Positions 8,223 through 16,918 of a DNA stretch of 64,000 bases are shown one piece after another. The stretch's first letter is position 1. The number at the start of each line of letters is the position of its first letter. The notes beneath the pieces were generated by a model, which saw nothing but the letters and a program-made list of their open reading frames with translations, searched no databases and was not told the origin of the DNA. Source of the stretch: Vineibacter terrae. GTDB taxonomy: Bacteria > Pseudomonadota > Alphaproteobacteria > Reyranellales > Reyranellaceae. Location of the stretch: positions 1 through 64,000 of the forward strand of contig NZ_VDUZ01000009.1 in the NCBI RefSeq assembly GCF_008039615.1, read 5' to 3'. The position numbers were made by a program, and so were the translations under genes.

Positions 8223-9629
8223 GTGCTGTTCAGCGCGCCCGAATTCTTCGCCTTCTTCACCATCTACCTGCTGCTGCACCTGGCGATCCCGGCGCGGCAC
8301 CGGCTGATCCTCGTCATCATCGGCAGCACCATCTTCTACGGCTGGTGGAACTGGCGCTATGTCTGGATCCCCCATGTCCTGATGCTGGTCGCCTATCTCG
8401 GCGTGCTGTGGATGGAGGCGGCGGCCGCGGCGCCGGACCGCAAGCGGCGCATGATCGCCGTCACCGCGCTGCTGCTGCTGCCGCTGGCGTTCGTGAAGTA
8501 CACCGACTTCATCTATGCCGACGTGCTCGGGCCGGTCTTCGGCTGGTCGGGCAAGCTGCTGAACATCGCGCTGCCGCTGGGCATCAGCTTCGTGACCTTC
8601 ACGCTGATCGCCTATGTCGTCGACGTCTATCGCCGCAAGTATCCGGTCGAGCGCCGGGCCGGGCTGCTGGCCGGCCTGGTGCTGTTCTTCCCGCATCTGA
8701 TCGCCGGCCCGATCCTGCGGCCGCACGAGCTGATGCCGCAGCTCGCCAAGCCGCGGCCGGCGCGGCGCGCCTTCGGCCGGCGGCTGGTGTTCGGGCTGGC
8801 GGTCTTCACCCTGGGCCTGTTCAAGAAGCTGGTGCTGGCCGACCAGCTCGCCGACGTGGTCGACCATGTCTACAAGACCACGGCCGGGCTGACCGCGGTC
8901 GACTACCTGCTGGCCATCTACGGTTTCTCCCTGCAGATATACTGCGATTTCAGCGGCTATACCGACATGGCCATCGGCGTGGCGCTGATGATCGGCGTGC
9001 GCCTGCCGACCAATTTCAGGCAGCCCTACACCTCGGCCTCGATCGTCGAGTTCTGGCGCCGCTGGCACATCACGCTCAGCACATGGCTGCGCGACTATCT
9101 CTACATCCCCCTGGGCGGCAACCGCGACGGCCGGGCGCGCCAGCTGCTCAACCTGATGATCACCATGCTGCTGGGCGGCCTGTGGCACGGCGCCAACTGG
9201 ACCTTCGTGCTGTGGGGCGCCATGCATGGCGGCGCCATCGCCCTGGTGCATGCGCTGCGCTGGTCGCCGCTCTACGGTGCCATCCGGCGCGTGCCGGCAT
9301 GGATCTGGCTGCTGATCACGTTCCATTTCGTGACCTGGGTCTGGGTTCCGTTCCGCGCGCCCGACATGAGCACGGCCGCGCGCGTGGCGCTGGGGCCTTT
9401 CACCGCGCCGCTGGGCGACTGGGAAACCGCCCTGCGGCTACATGCCTTCCCGATCGCGCTGCTGGCGGTCTTTCTCCTCACCCACGGATGGGATAATCAT
9501 CGCGCCATCCACCGGGCGGCGCGCCGGCTGCCGCAAGCGGTGTTCTGGCCATTGATCGCGCTGGTCTGGGCGCTGGCGATCACGTTGAGCCAGGGCAGCT
9601 CGAAGAAGTTCGTGTACTTCGACTTTTGA
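8223..9629 (+). CDS. MBOAT family O-acyltransferase (AlgI/DltB-like)
   Basis: 468 residues from a GTG start, with about ten membrane segments. It begins MLFSAPEFFAFFTIYLLLH, typical of the AlgI branch. It contains CDFSGYTDMAIG, NFRQPYTS, EFWRRWHITLSTWLRDYLYIPLGGNR-type sequence and GGLWHGANWTFVLWGAMHG, which holds the two conserved His residues, including the proposed catalytic one. Members move acetyl groups from a cytoplasmic donor across the membrane to a polysaccharide. With the SGNH protein just upstream it forms a likely O-acetylation pair for the surface glycan. Its end is followed five bases later by the next start. Confidence 0.9.
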   Translation: MLFSAPEFFAFFTIYLLLHLAIPARHRLILVIIGSTIFYGWWNWRYVWIPHVLMLVAYLGVLWMEAAAAAPDRKRRMIAVTALLLLPLAFVKYTDFIYADVLGPVFGWSGKLLNIALPLGISFVTFTLIAYVVDVYRRKYPVERRAGLLAGLVLFFPHLIAGPILRPHELMPQLAKPRPARRAFGRRLVFGLAVFTLGLFKKLVLADQLADVVDHVYKTTAGLTAVDYLLAIYGFSLQIYCDFSGYTDMAIGVALMIGVRLPTNFRQPYTSASIVEFWRRWHITLSTWLRDYLYIPLGGNRDGRARQLLNLMITMLLGGLWHGANWTFVLWGAMHGGAIALVHALRWSPLYGAIRRVPAWIWLLITFHFVTWVWVPFRAPDMSTAARVALGPFTAPLGDWETALRLHAFPIALLAVFLLTHGWDNHRAIHRAARRLPQAVFWPLIALVWALAITLSQGSSKKFVYFDF

Positions 9630-9634
9630 CAAAC

Positions 9635-11008
9635 ATGGCACGCGCATACGTCATCATTCCGAGCGAAAACCAGTCGCGCGAGTTCGACGCCAAGCTGCTG
9701 CTGGCCTGCGCCTTGGCCGAGCGCGGATTTAGCAGCATCGTTGGCTCGCGCAACGATATCCACATGCAGATCGCGCGCCTGCCTCGCTCTATCTATGTCG
9801 GCAAGGACATTCGTTCCTCCAGCAATCGCATCTCAGGCATTCTGAAGCGGCTGGGTCACGTCATCGTGGCGTTGGACGAGGAGGCGCTGGTCTATTTTAC
9901 GCACCAGACCTACCTGACCGCACGTGTGGCGCCTCCGGCGTTCCAGGCGGCTGCTGCTCTCATGGCATGGGGCCCCGACAATGCCGAGGCTTGGCGTGAG
10001 TCGCCGCACTACCTCGGCACACCGATCTATGAGACCGGCAACCCACGCGTCGATATGATGCGGCCTGAGCTGCGTCCCTTCTTTGCCGCCGATGTCGAAG
10101 CGCTGAAGCGGCGGTTCGGCCGTTTTGTCCTGATCAACACTAACTTCGGCACCCTCAATCATTTCTTTCCAAATCTGACGTCGATGAAGGCACCCGAGCG
10201 GCCCGATGCGCCGCCTCCGGGCGCCGATTGGGAGACGGGCCTCGCCTATCATCGCTACGGCATCTTCTGGGCCTTCCAGAAGCTGGTTCCTGTTCTGGCG
10301 GCGCGCCATCCCGACACCGCGATCGTCGTGCGACCGCATCCGTCCGAGAATCACGAGACCTGGCGGCGTGTCGCGCAGGGGATCCCGAACGTCCAGGTGC
10401 TGCACGAGGGTAACGTGGTCCCGTGGCTGCTGGCGTCGCAAACCGTCATCCACAACGGCTGCACGACAGGCATTGAAGCTTATGTGCTTGGGGGGCGACC
10501 GATCGCCTATCGCCCGCTCACGTCGGAGAAATACGATCTCAAGCTGCCCAACAGCGTAAGCCATGAGGTGTTCGACGAAGCCGAGCTGCTCGCCGCCGTC
10601 GATGCGATCCTCGAGGACCGTTTCGCGGTCGGCACCGCGCAGGCCGAGGAACGTCGATCCATTCTGCGGCGGTACCTTGCGGCGACCGACGGCAGGATGG
10701 CGGTGGAGCGCATGGCCGATGTCATCGAGACAGTCGAAGGCTCGCACTACGGCCAGGTCCAGCCAGGCATCGGCACCCGGCTGATGGGGCATGCGGCAGC
10801 CGAGTGGCGCCGGATGCAGAAGCGTCGCAACGCCAGCCGGCCTCAGCACAAGTCGAACGTTGCCTATACGCGGCATCGCTTTCCCGACATCGACCTGCCC
10901 AAGGTGCAGCAACGTATCGATGCCTATGGTGGCATTCTCGGGCGTTTCCAGAACGTGCGTGCCGAGGCGGTCGATGCGAATATCTTCCAGATCAGCAAAT
11001 CGAGATAG
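9635..11008 (+). CDS. Surface carbohydrate biosynthesis protein, GT-B-like (copy 1)
   Basis: 457 residues, belonging to the group annotated as 'surface carbohydrate biosynthesis protein'. It opens YVIIPSENQSREFDAKLLLA. A GT-B-like C-terminal half contains VVRPHPSENHETW and VIHNGCTTGIEAY, resembling the donor-binding half of capsule and glycerophosphate transferases. A glycosyltransferase role is therefore inferred. A basic tail (residues about 395-425) could contact membrane or glycan. A closely similar protein is encoded at 19029-20408 on the other strand. ATG 9635 is preferred to a TTG at 9626 that overlaps the MBOAT stop. Base composition here is visibly less GC-rich than the upstream genes. 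Confidence 0.75.
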   Translation: MARAYVIIPSENQSREFDAKLLLACALAERGFSSIVGSRNDIHMQIARLPRSIYVGKDIRSSSNRISGILKRLGHVIVALDEEALVYFTHQTYLTARVAPPAFQAAAALMAWGPDNAEAWRESPHYLGTPIYETGNPRVDMMRPELRPFFAADVEALKRRFGRFVLINTNFGTLNHFFPNLTSMKAPERPDAPPPGADWETGLAYHRYGIFWAFQKLVPVLAARHPDTAIVVRPHPSENHETWRRVAQGIPNVQVLHEGNVVPWLLASQTVIHNGCTTGIEAYVLGGRPIAYRPLTSEKYDLKLPNSVSHEVFDEAELLAAVDAILEDRFAVGTAQAEERRSILRRYLAATDGRMAVERMADVIETVEGSHYGQVQPGIGTRLMGHAAAEWRRMQKRRNASRPQHKSNVAYTRHRFPDIDLPKVQQRIDAYGGILGRFQNVRAEAVDANIFQISKSR

Positions 11009-11016
11009 GCCCGCAG

Positions 11017-11916
11017 ATGCCAGGCAACCAGCAAGCCGAAACGCAGCAATACTTCGATCGTTTCGCCGAGGATTGGAAACGCAAAGGTTCGGGTGCGCTG
11101 CCCGCTCGCGTCAACATCATCGCGCAGCGCAATGGCATCGCCCTCGATGTGCTGGCGTCGCTGCCCGCACCGCGCCGTGTGCTGGATATCGGCTGTGGCA
11201 CCGGTGATCTGGTGCTCGATGTCGCACGTCGTGGCATGGATGCTGTCGGCATCGACTTCGCGGGGGACATGATCCGGATCTGCGAGGCGTCGCGTGCCGA
11301 GGCGGGGCTCGAGCGCGCGCGGTTTCAGCAGGTATCGGTGTTCGACTTCGACCCGCAGGGCGAATCGTACGACCTGATCAGCGCCCAGGGCTTGATCGAG
11401 TATATTTCGGCCGACCAGCTCGTCGACCTGTGCCGAAGGATCTTCCCACTGCTGGCACCGGGTGGCGCCTTCGTCGTGGGATCGCGCAACCGGCTGTTCA
11501 ATGCCTTCTCGCTGAACGCCTTTACCGACATGGAGCGCAAGCTCGGTGCGCTCGATGCGATGATGATCGAGGCCGAGGCGATCGCGATGGCGGCAAATGG
11601 CGCGGCTGCTCTGGCAGCGGCAGAAAAGGCCGCCCGATCCTATCCCCAGCCGGAGCGGCATCCGGAGACAGGCGTGACTGTTTCAGTACGCTATCAATAC
11701 ACGCCAGGTGAGCTGTCGCGCTTGCTGCGCAGCCACGGCTTCACCCCCGCCGCCGTCTACGGAGCGCACTATCATGCATTGCCGCCGGCCGTAGCGAAGG
11801 ACTGGCCGCAGCTCCATGCCGGACTCTCTGAAGCCATTTACCGCGAGCGTCGCTCCGATCATCGGCTGCTGGCGCAATGCACGACCTTTGTCCTTGACGT
11901 GCGCCGTCCGGCATAG
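11017..11916 (+). CDS. Class I SAM-dependent methyltransferase
   Basis: 299 residues. Motif I is VLDIGCGTGDLVLDVA (about residues 48-63), followed by an acidic post-I residue in VGIDFAGDM and motif IV-like DLISAQGLIEYI. After the Rossmann core there is an Ala-rich helical insertion (residues about 190-215) and a C-terminal region, SVRYQYTPGELSRLLRSHGF, common in sugar and lipid methyltransferases. The start lies eight bases after the preceding gene, so the two are co-transcribed. A glycan or glycan-precursor methyltransferase is inferred from location; no substrate can be read from the sequence. Confidence 0.8.
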   Translation: MPGNQQAETQQYFDRFAEDWKRKGSGALPARVNIIAQRNGIALDVLASLPAPRRVLDIGCGTGDLVLDVARRGMDAVGIDFAGDMIRICEASRAEAGLERARFQQVSVFDFDPQGESYDLISAQGLIEYISADQLVDLCRRIFPLLAPGGAFVVGSRNRLFNAFSLNAFTDMERKLGALDAMMIEAEAIAMAANGAAALAAAEKAARSYPQPERHPETGVTVSVRYQYTPGELSRLLRSHGFTPAAVYGAHYHALPPAVAKDWPQLHAGLSEAIYRERRSDHRLLAQCTTFVLDVRRPA

Positions 11917-11928
11917 GGGCGATCGGCG

Positions 11929-12876
11929 ATGAGCGGGCGGTTGACCATCGTCATGTATCACTATGTTCATGAACTCGCCGGGCAAGGGTTCGTGAAGCTG
12001 GTTGGTCGAACCTATGACGAGTTCCAGGGTCAGCTCGACTATCTCGAGCGTCGCTTCACGATCGTCACGCCTGAGCAATTCATCGATGCCGTGAAAGGGC
12101 GCTGCGCGTTGCCGGCCAACGCCTGCATGCTCACGTTCGACGACGGGTATCGCATTCACTATTCCGTGGTCTTCAAGGCGCTGCGGGAGCGCGGCCTCGC
12201 GGGCTTCTTTTTTCCGCCGGCCCGTCCTGTTCTCGAGCCCAGCGTGCTGGATGTCCACAAGATCCACTTCACGTTGGCGTCGACGGCCGGGGCGGCCGAG
12301 GTCGCGCGGCAACTGTGCGATTGGCTCGAGATGAACGCGGTCGCGTTCTCGCTTCAGCCTGTCGCCTCATACAAGGCTGCCTATGCGAAGGCATCGCGGT
12401 TCGATCCGGCCGAGGTCGTGTTCGTCAAGCGCATGCTGCAGAAAGGCTTGCCTGATGCGGTCCGCACGGCAGCCGTCGATGCGCTGTTTCGCAACCTGTC
12501 CGGCTACGACGAGGCTCTTCTGTCGGAAGCGCTGTACCTGCGCGCGCACGAGATCGCGGAGATGGTGGACAGCGGCATGTACGTTGGCGCGCACGGCTAC
12601 GATCACCGGTGGCTCGACACGCTGACGGTTGCCGAGCAGGAGCGCGAGCTTGATTTGTCCTTGAGCTTCCTTGAGGACGTCGGCGCGCCAACCGAGAACT
12701 GGATCATGTGCTATCCTTACGGCGGCCAGGACCCGCTGCTGCTCGACGGGTTGCGGCGACGCGGGTGCGTGGCGGGTCTTACGACCGAGGTCGCGGTGGC
12801 CGATATCGGTCGGTACGACCCATTGTTGCTGCCCCGCCTCGACACCAACGACCTGCCGTTGCACCGCGACGGATAG
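11929..12876 (+). CDS. Polysaccharide deacetylase (NodB fold)
   Basis: 315 residues. It has the NodB signature: TFDDGY around residues 69-74, where the two Asp residues act as base and metal ligand, and HGYDH around residue 220, which gives the H-x-x-x-H metal site. A later YPYGGQD block corresponds to motif 3 (R/YPYG). No signal peptide is evident, so it probably acts on a cytoplasmic sugar precursor or lipid-linked intermediate. It starts 12 bases after the methyltransferase and is the last gene of the rightward glycan operon. It converges with the next methyltransferase gene, with a 75-bp gap. Confidence 0.85.
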   Translation: MSGRLTIVMYHYVHELAGQGFVKLVGRTYDEFQGQLDYLERRFTIVTPEQFIDAVKGRCALPANACMLTFDDGYRIHYSVVFKALRERGLAGFFFPPARPVLEPSVLDVHKIHFTLASTAGAAEVARQLCDWLEMNAVAFSLQPVASYKAAYAKASRFDPAEVVFVKRMLQKGLPDAVRTAAVDALFRNLSGYDEALLSEALYLRAHEIAEMVDSGMYVGAHGYDHRWLDTLTVAEQERELDLSLSFLEDVGAPTENWIMCYPYGGQDPLLLDGLRRRGCVAGLTTEVAVADIGRYDPLLLPRLDTNDLPLHRDG

Positions 12877-12951
12877 GAACGGCTCAGGCGATCCGGCGAA
12901 ACGCAGCATCTTCCGGATCGACCCGGGCTGACGGCCGCGTTCCGTCGCATG

Positions 12952-14016
12952 TCAGGCCATTCGCCGGAAGACGAAGTGGTAGCGTCCTGAAAGCATCTCG
13001 TCCTCGGTGGCCGAGGGATGATTGCCGTGGACGGCATCCCAGAAGTCAGGGATCAGATCGATGAACTTCTGGATACGGTGCGCGTGGCGCATCGGCTCGT
13101 TGATCGACGCCTGCAGCACGAAGCCGTTGCGCCGGGCGATTTCCGTAAGCTGGTGCATCGTGTTGCGCGGATAGCAAAGGCCCGAGAAATAGAACTCGAC
13201 CATCTTCTTGGCACGATGGCTGTGGAACTCCGTGGCGAAACGCCGGTACTCGGCATCGCTCAGAAGCAGGTGGCCCCAGGGAATATTGGTGGTCGCGTAG
13301 CGATGCGGGCCGAGATAGGCGAAGAACGAGAAATGCTTGATCACGAACAACGATCCGTCGTGGCTCGCCGCGCGTGCGGCGCGGAAGATGCCATCCCAAT
13401 CGCTGATGTGGTCGATCGCCTTGCAATACAGGATATCGAACGTCTCATCCAGCTGCGCCAGGTCGTGGGCGCCGAGCTGGGCGAAGCGGAACTGCTTGGC
13501 GCTGCCGCGCTTGTAGGCGATCCGGCCCGGGCGCAAGGTGAAATGCTCGAAGCCCGTGAGGTGGCGGTAGCGGGTGAAGTCGAGCTCGCCCGGCGACTCG
13601 CTTTCGATGTAGTCCGCCAGCTCGCGGAACAGGCTGTCGCGATCATGCGGCTGCCAGCTGCTCTGGTGCTCGCCGTCGAGGAAGGGGTCGACACCGACCG
13701 CATTGCCCAGCACCGAGAACTCGAGCATCAGGCGGGGAATCATGCCGTTGCCGGTGCCGATATCCAGCAGTGACTTGCCGGTGAGGTCGACGCCGGATCG
13801 TTCCAGCACGTCAAGGACCTGGTGCAACTGGAGCAGGACCCGGCCGCGCTGGCGGTCGCTGGCTGCGCCCGGCGGAGGCCCATCCCAATACTGGCTGCCC
13901 GGCGAGGTCGGGGACAGGAAGGGCAGGAGGAAGTCATCGGAGACCGGAAGACGAATGCCGTTATCCTTCTCGAACGTTCCCGCAACTTTCACCGCATCAT
14001 TCACGATTGTCCTCAT
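12952..14016 (-). CDS. Class I methyltransferase of unknown target (paralogue A)
   Basis: 354 residues. Motif I is SLLDIGTGNGMIPRLMLEF, then AVGVDPFLDGEHQSSW, a long linker and a second half with VIKHFSFFAYLGPHRYATTN. It is closely related along its full length to the protein at 21456-22517, sharing LPVSDD(F/Y)L(L/I)PFL, the entire HFSFFAYLGPHRYATTNIPW block and the MLSGRYH(F/I)VFRR end. Start at ATG 14016 was chosen because the only upstream in-frame start is a TTG. It faces away from asnB across a 300-bp spacer with an AT-rich -10-like box. The reaction is inferred as methyl transfer in glycan synthesis; a variant SAM chemistry cannot be excluded. Confidence 0.75.
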   Translation of the reverse strand: MRTIVNDAVKVAGTFEKDNGIRLPVSDDFLLPFLSPTSPGSQYWDGPPPGAASDRQRGRVLLQLHQVLDVLERSGVDLTGKSLLDIGTGNGMIPRLMLEFSVLGNAVGVDPFLDGEHQSSWQPHDRDSLFRELADYIESESPGELDFTRYRHLTGFEHFTLRPGRIAYKRGSAKQFRFAQLGAHDLAQLDETFDILYCKAIDHISDWDGIFRAARAASHDGSLFVIKHFSFFAYLGPHRYATTNIPWGHLLLSDAEYRRFATEFHSHRAKKMVEFYFSGLCYPRNTMHQLTEIARRNGFVLQASINEPMRHAHRIQKFIDLIPDFWDAVHGNHPSATEDEMLSGRYHFVFRRMA

Positions 14017-14319
14017 TCGCCCGTTTGTCCGCAAAGCGTGCTCCGGAGTCCAGCGCAGGCAACCCCATTCCGTGACGCGTCTGTGATGCGCGCGAGGCCA
14101 TTATATGAAATAGCGCAGCCGGGCGCCCAGCTCCGCGTCGGCGTATTGTCGCAGATTTGTTGGGCGGCCAACCAGCGGGCCTCCCGAATCTGGTTGCATC
14201 GGATCGGTCCCCGGCGTATGCGCGCTGCACGAATAATCAATGAGGCGAAAAAATAGCCTCAGGTGACAGAGAGGCTTTCGTGATATCGACGATCCGTCCG
14301 TTGCGCGGTTAGCATATAG
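14017..14319. other. Divergent intergenic region with AT-rich promoter elements
   Basis: About 300 bp between the minus-strand methyltransferase and asnB. It is less GC-rich than its surroundings. On the minus strand a perfect TATAAT lies at 14105-14100, suited to drive the methyltransferase. On the plus strand CATATAG abuts the asnB ATG, which has no clear Shine-Dalgarno sequence. No credible gene was found; weak open frames here lack homology or ribosome sites. Confidence 0.45.
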
Positions 14320-16188
14320 ATGTGCGGCTTGGTTTTCTGGCGGCACCGTCGCGCGGCGCTGGACGCTGCCGTCTGGGCCCGGGCGTTGGCCTATCTGAGG
14401 CAGCGCGGACCGGATGGTCAAGCCACTGCGAGCGGTCCGGGTTGGGCTCTGGGGTTCACCCGCCTAGCCATCATCGACCTGTCGGCGGCCGCGATGCAGC
14501 CGTTCGCCGATCGGACGGGACGCTACGTCCTTGCCTTCAACGGCGAGATCTATAATTACGCCGAGCTGCGCGACGCGCTGATCCAGGAAGGCGTGGTCTT
14601 CCGCAGCCGTTCCGACACGGAAGTCCTGCTTGAGCTGATCCTGAAGCGGGGCCTGGACGCTGCCCTGGCGGCTGTGAGAGGCATGTTCGCGTTCGTCCTG
14701 ATGGACAAGCGAACCGATCGTGTGGTCGCGGTCCGGGACCATTTCGGCCAGAAGCCGCTCTATTGGTTTGCCGAGGATGGGCAGATCGCGGTCGCATCGG
14801 ATCAGCGCAGCCTCAATGCGTTGCGCGCCTCGGTGGTGCCGAACCTCGATGCCTACCACGTCTATCTGTCGACCAGCGGCGAGGAAGGCACGCGCGGCAT
14901 GTTCGGCGCGCAGACGAGCTTCTTCGCCGGGCTGCAGATGCTGCCCGCAGGCCACATGCTCATTGTCGACAAGGGCACGCCGTCGGTTCGGCGCTACTTC
15001 GCGCCCTGGGAACTGGTCGATGGCGATCGGATGGCGCAGGCCGCGGCGCAGCCCTATCCGGCGCTGCTGGACGAGCTCGCCGGCCTGTGGCAGCAGGCCG
15101 TCCGCCGCCATCTCGTCGCCGACGTGCCCACTGGGGTCCTGCTGTCGGGCGGGCTCGATTCAAGCATGGTCTTCTGGCACGCGCAGCGCCTGGCCAGCCC
15201 GCTGACAGCCTTCACCAAGCTGTCGCCGGGGATCGAGGAGCTGCCGCTGTCCGTCGTGCCGGACCTGCTGGAACAGCGCCCGGCGCATTGCTATTTCAGC
15301 TTGCAGAGCCGCCGCACCTATCTGCCCGAGCTGCAGGCGTTCGTCGACTATGCCGCAGCACCCTCGCGCTGGGGCGGCGGGCCGCCCATGCACCGCCTGT
15401 GCGTCGATGCCCGCCGCAACGGCGTCATCGTGCTGCTCGGCGGCGATTGCGCCGATGAGTATCTCGGCGGCTACAAGCACTACAAAGCCCTGTTCGAAGC
15501 CGCCACCGAGACGACCCTCGGGCCGCTGGTCGGATTGGATCCGCGCAGCCCGTCCTACAACGCCGGCGCCGCGGCATCGCACGAATCCCGCGAGGCCGGC
15601 GTCCGGCAGGAGATACTGGCGCATCTGACCCGGGCTGGTGTCCGCACCGACCGTGCTGCGCATGCCATCATGCTGCACGACACGGCGGGCTTCCTGCCGA
15701 CATGCAACCTGCCGCATAGCGACACCTACGCAATGATGGCCTCGGTCGAGCTGCGCAATCCCATGCTGGACATGGATCTCGTCCGGTTCTGCGTGAACCT
15801 GCCGCTCCGCCTGCGCGCAGCGCCCGACGAGTCGGGCCAGTTCGGCAAGCGGATCCTGCGCGACCTGGCATCCCGCGAGATCGGTCCTTCGATCAACCGG
15901 AAGAAGGAAGGGACGCGCAACTACTCGATGGCGATGGCGGATCCGACATATTGGCGGCCGGATGCGTTCCGCATCGGGGCGTTCCTGCCTCTGCCGGCCG
16001 CGCCCACCCGCCGCGACATCATCCGGTTCGTCAATCTCGAGCTCTTCCATCGCCGCCACATCGAGGGGCAGGACGCACCCCTGCCGTCGATGCTGACGGA
16101 AGCCGGGCTGGCGGCGACCGACCTGGGTCTGGCGCCGGATGCTGCCGCTCAAGGGCACGCCATGGAACCCGCCGCGGCCGTCATTTGA
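14320..16188 (+). CDS. asnB: Asparagine synthase-like, glutamine-dependent amidotransferase
   Basis: 622 residues. The N-terminal glutaminase domain begins MCGLVFW with Cys2 as the nucleophile and has FNGEIYNY around residue 73. The synthetase half carries the PP-loop LLSGGLDSSM (around residue 270) that activates a carboxylate as its AMP ester. It is about 60 residues longer than housekeeping AsnB, and sits inside a surface-glycan cluster. The likely job is therefore amidation of a uronic acid or other carboxyl group on the glycan, as proposed for WbpS-type proteins. True asparagine synthesis remains possible. No ribosome site is obvious upstream of the ATG. Confidence 0.85.
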   Translation: MCGLVFWRHRRAALDAAVWARALAYLRQRGPDGQATASGPGWALGFTRLAIIDLSAAAMQPFADRTGRYVLAFNGEIYNYAELRDALIQEGVVFRSRSDTEVLLELILKRGLDAALAAVRGMFAFVLMDKRTDRVVAVRDHFGQKPLYWFAEDGQIAVASDQRSLNALRASVVPNLDAYHVYLSTSGEEGTRGMFGAQTSFFAGLQMLPAGHMLIVDKGTPSVRRYFAPWELVDGDRMAQAAAQPYPALLDELAGLWQQAVRRHLVADVPTGVLLSGGLDSSMVFWHAQRLASPLTAFTKLSPGIEELPLSVVPDLLEQRPAHCYFSLQSRRTYLPELQAFVDYAAAPSRWGGGPPMHRLCVDARRNGVIVLLGGDCADEYLGGYKHYKALFEAATETTLGPLVGLDPRSPSYNAGAAASHESREAGVRQEILAHLTRAGVRTDRAAHAIMLHDTAGFLPTCNLPHSDTYAMMASVELRNPMLDMDLVRFCVNLPLRLRAAPDESGQFGKRILRDLASREIGPSINRKKEGTRNYSMAMADPTYWRPDAFRIGAFLPLPAAPTRRDIIRFVNLELFHRRHIEGQDAPLPSMLTEAGLAATDLGLAPDAAAQGHAMEPAAAVI

Positions 16189-16204
16189 CGGGGCCGGCAT
16201 AGGA

Positions 16205-16918
16205 TCACCACGGCAGTGATTGCGCGGCTGCTTTGACTCCCAGGTGTCGCGCGAGGTTGTCGTAGAGGCGCAGGCCGTCGGCGCCGGAGCGTTCCGGGTG
16301 GAACTGGCACCCGAAAACGTCACCGGCCTGGATGGCGCAGCAATAGGCGAGCTCGCCGAAGCGGGCTGTCGCCAATGTCGCCGTATCCCGCGCCGGCCGC
16401 GCATAGAAGGAATGGACGAAGTACATCGGCGCCCCGTCGGGGACGCCGGCCAGGAGCGTGCCGGTCCATCCGTCATCCGATCGCCCCGTGCTTGCGCGGT
16501 GGATGCCGAGCCAGCCGACATGGGGCACCTTGAGCCTCCGGCCTGTGGCGGCAGCGGGCGCTGCGTCGCGCAGGTTCTCGACGACGCCGTCGACGATGCC
16601 CAGTCCGGCATGGGTGCCGAACTCGCAGCTTTCGCTGAAGAGGAGCTGGAAGCCCAGGCAGATGCCGACGACAGGCTTGCCTGCCGCCGCGACCTCGATC
16701 AGGGTCGAGCGCAGGCCCAGCCGGTCGAGCGTGCGCATGGCATGCCCGAAGGCGCCGACGCCGGGCAGGATCACGCCATCGGCGCGCCATAGGTCATCGG
16801 GCGCGGACGTTATGGCGCTGTCGAGGCCGGCATGGCGGCACGCCTGCGCCACGCTGAAGAGGTTGCCCAGGCCATAGTCGACGATGGCGACGCAAGGGCG
16901 GCCGGCTTCATCGGGCAT
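16205..16918 (-). CDS. hisH: HisH-type glutamine amidotransferase of an amidino-sugar cassette
   Basis: 237 residues, class I glutaminase. The nucleophile elbow is GICLGFQLLF and the His-Glu pair lies in CQFHPERSG. IVDYGLGN at the N-terminus is typical of HisH. It overlaps the HisF gene by 11 bases and lies next to a WbpG homologue. This trio, distinct from the histidine operon, supplies ammonia to form acetamidino groups on surface sugars in Pseudomonas aeruginosa O-antigen and on pseudaminic or legionaminic acids. No other his gene is present nearby, which supports the specialised role. Confidence 0.85.
   Translation of the reverse strand: MPDEAGRPCVAIVDYGLGNLFSVAQACRHAGLDSAITSAPDDLWRADGVILPGVGAFGHAMRTLDRLGLRSTLIEVAAAGKPVVGICLGFQLLFSESCEFGTHAGLGIVDGVVENLRDAAPAAATGRRLKVPHVGWLGIHRASTGRSDDGWTGTLLAGVPDGAPMYFVHSFYARPARDTATLATARFGELAYCCAIQAGDVFGCQFHPERSGADGLRLYDNLARHLGVKAAAQSLPW

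Noticed and set aside
14101-14421. Minus-strand open frame ending RYADAEL-like sequence in the asnB upstream region.
   Set aside because: It runs antisense into the asnB start, has no homology that I recognise and no ribosome site. It is treated as intergenic.
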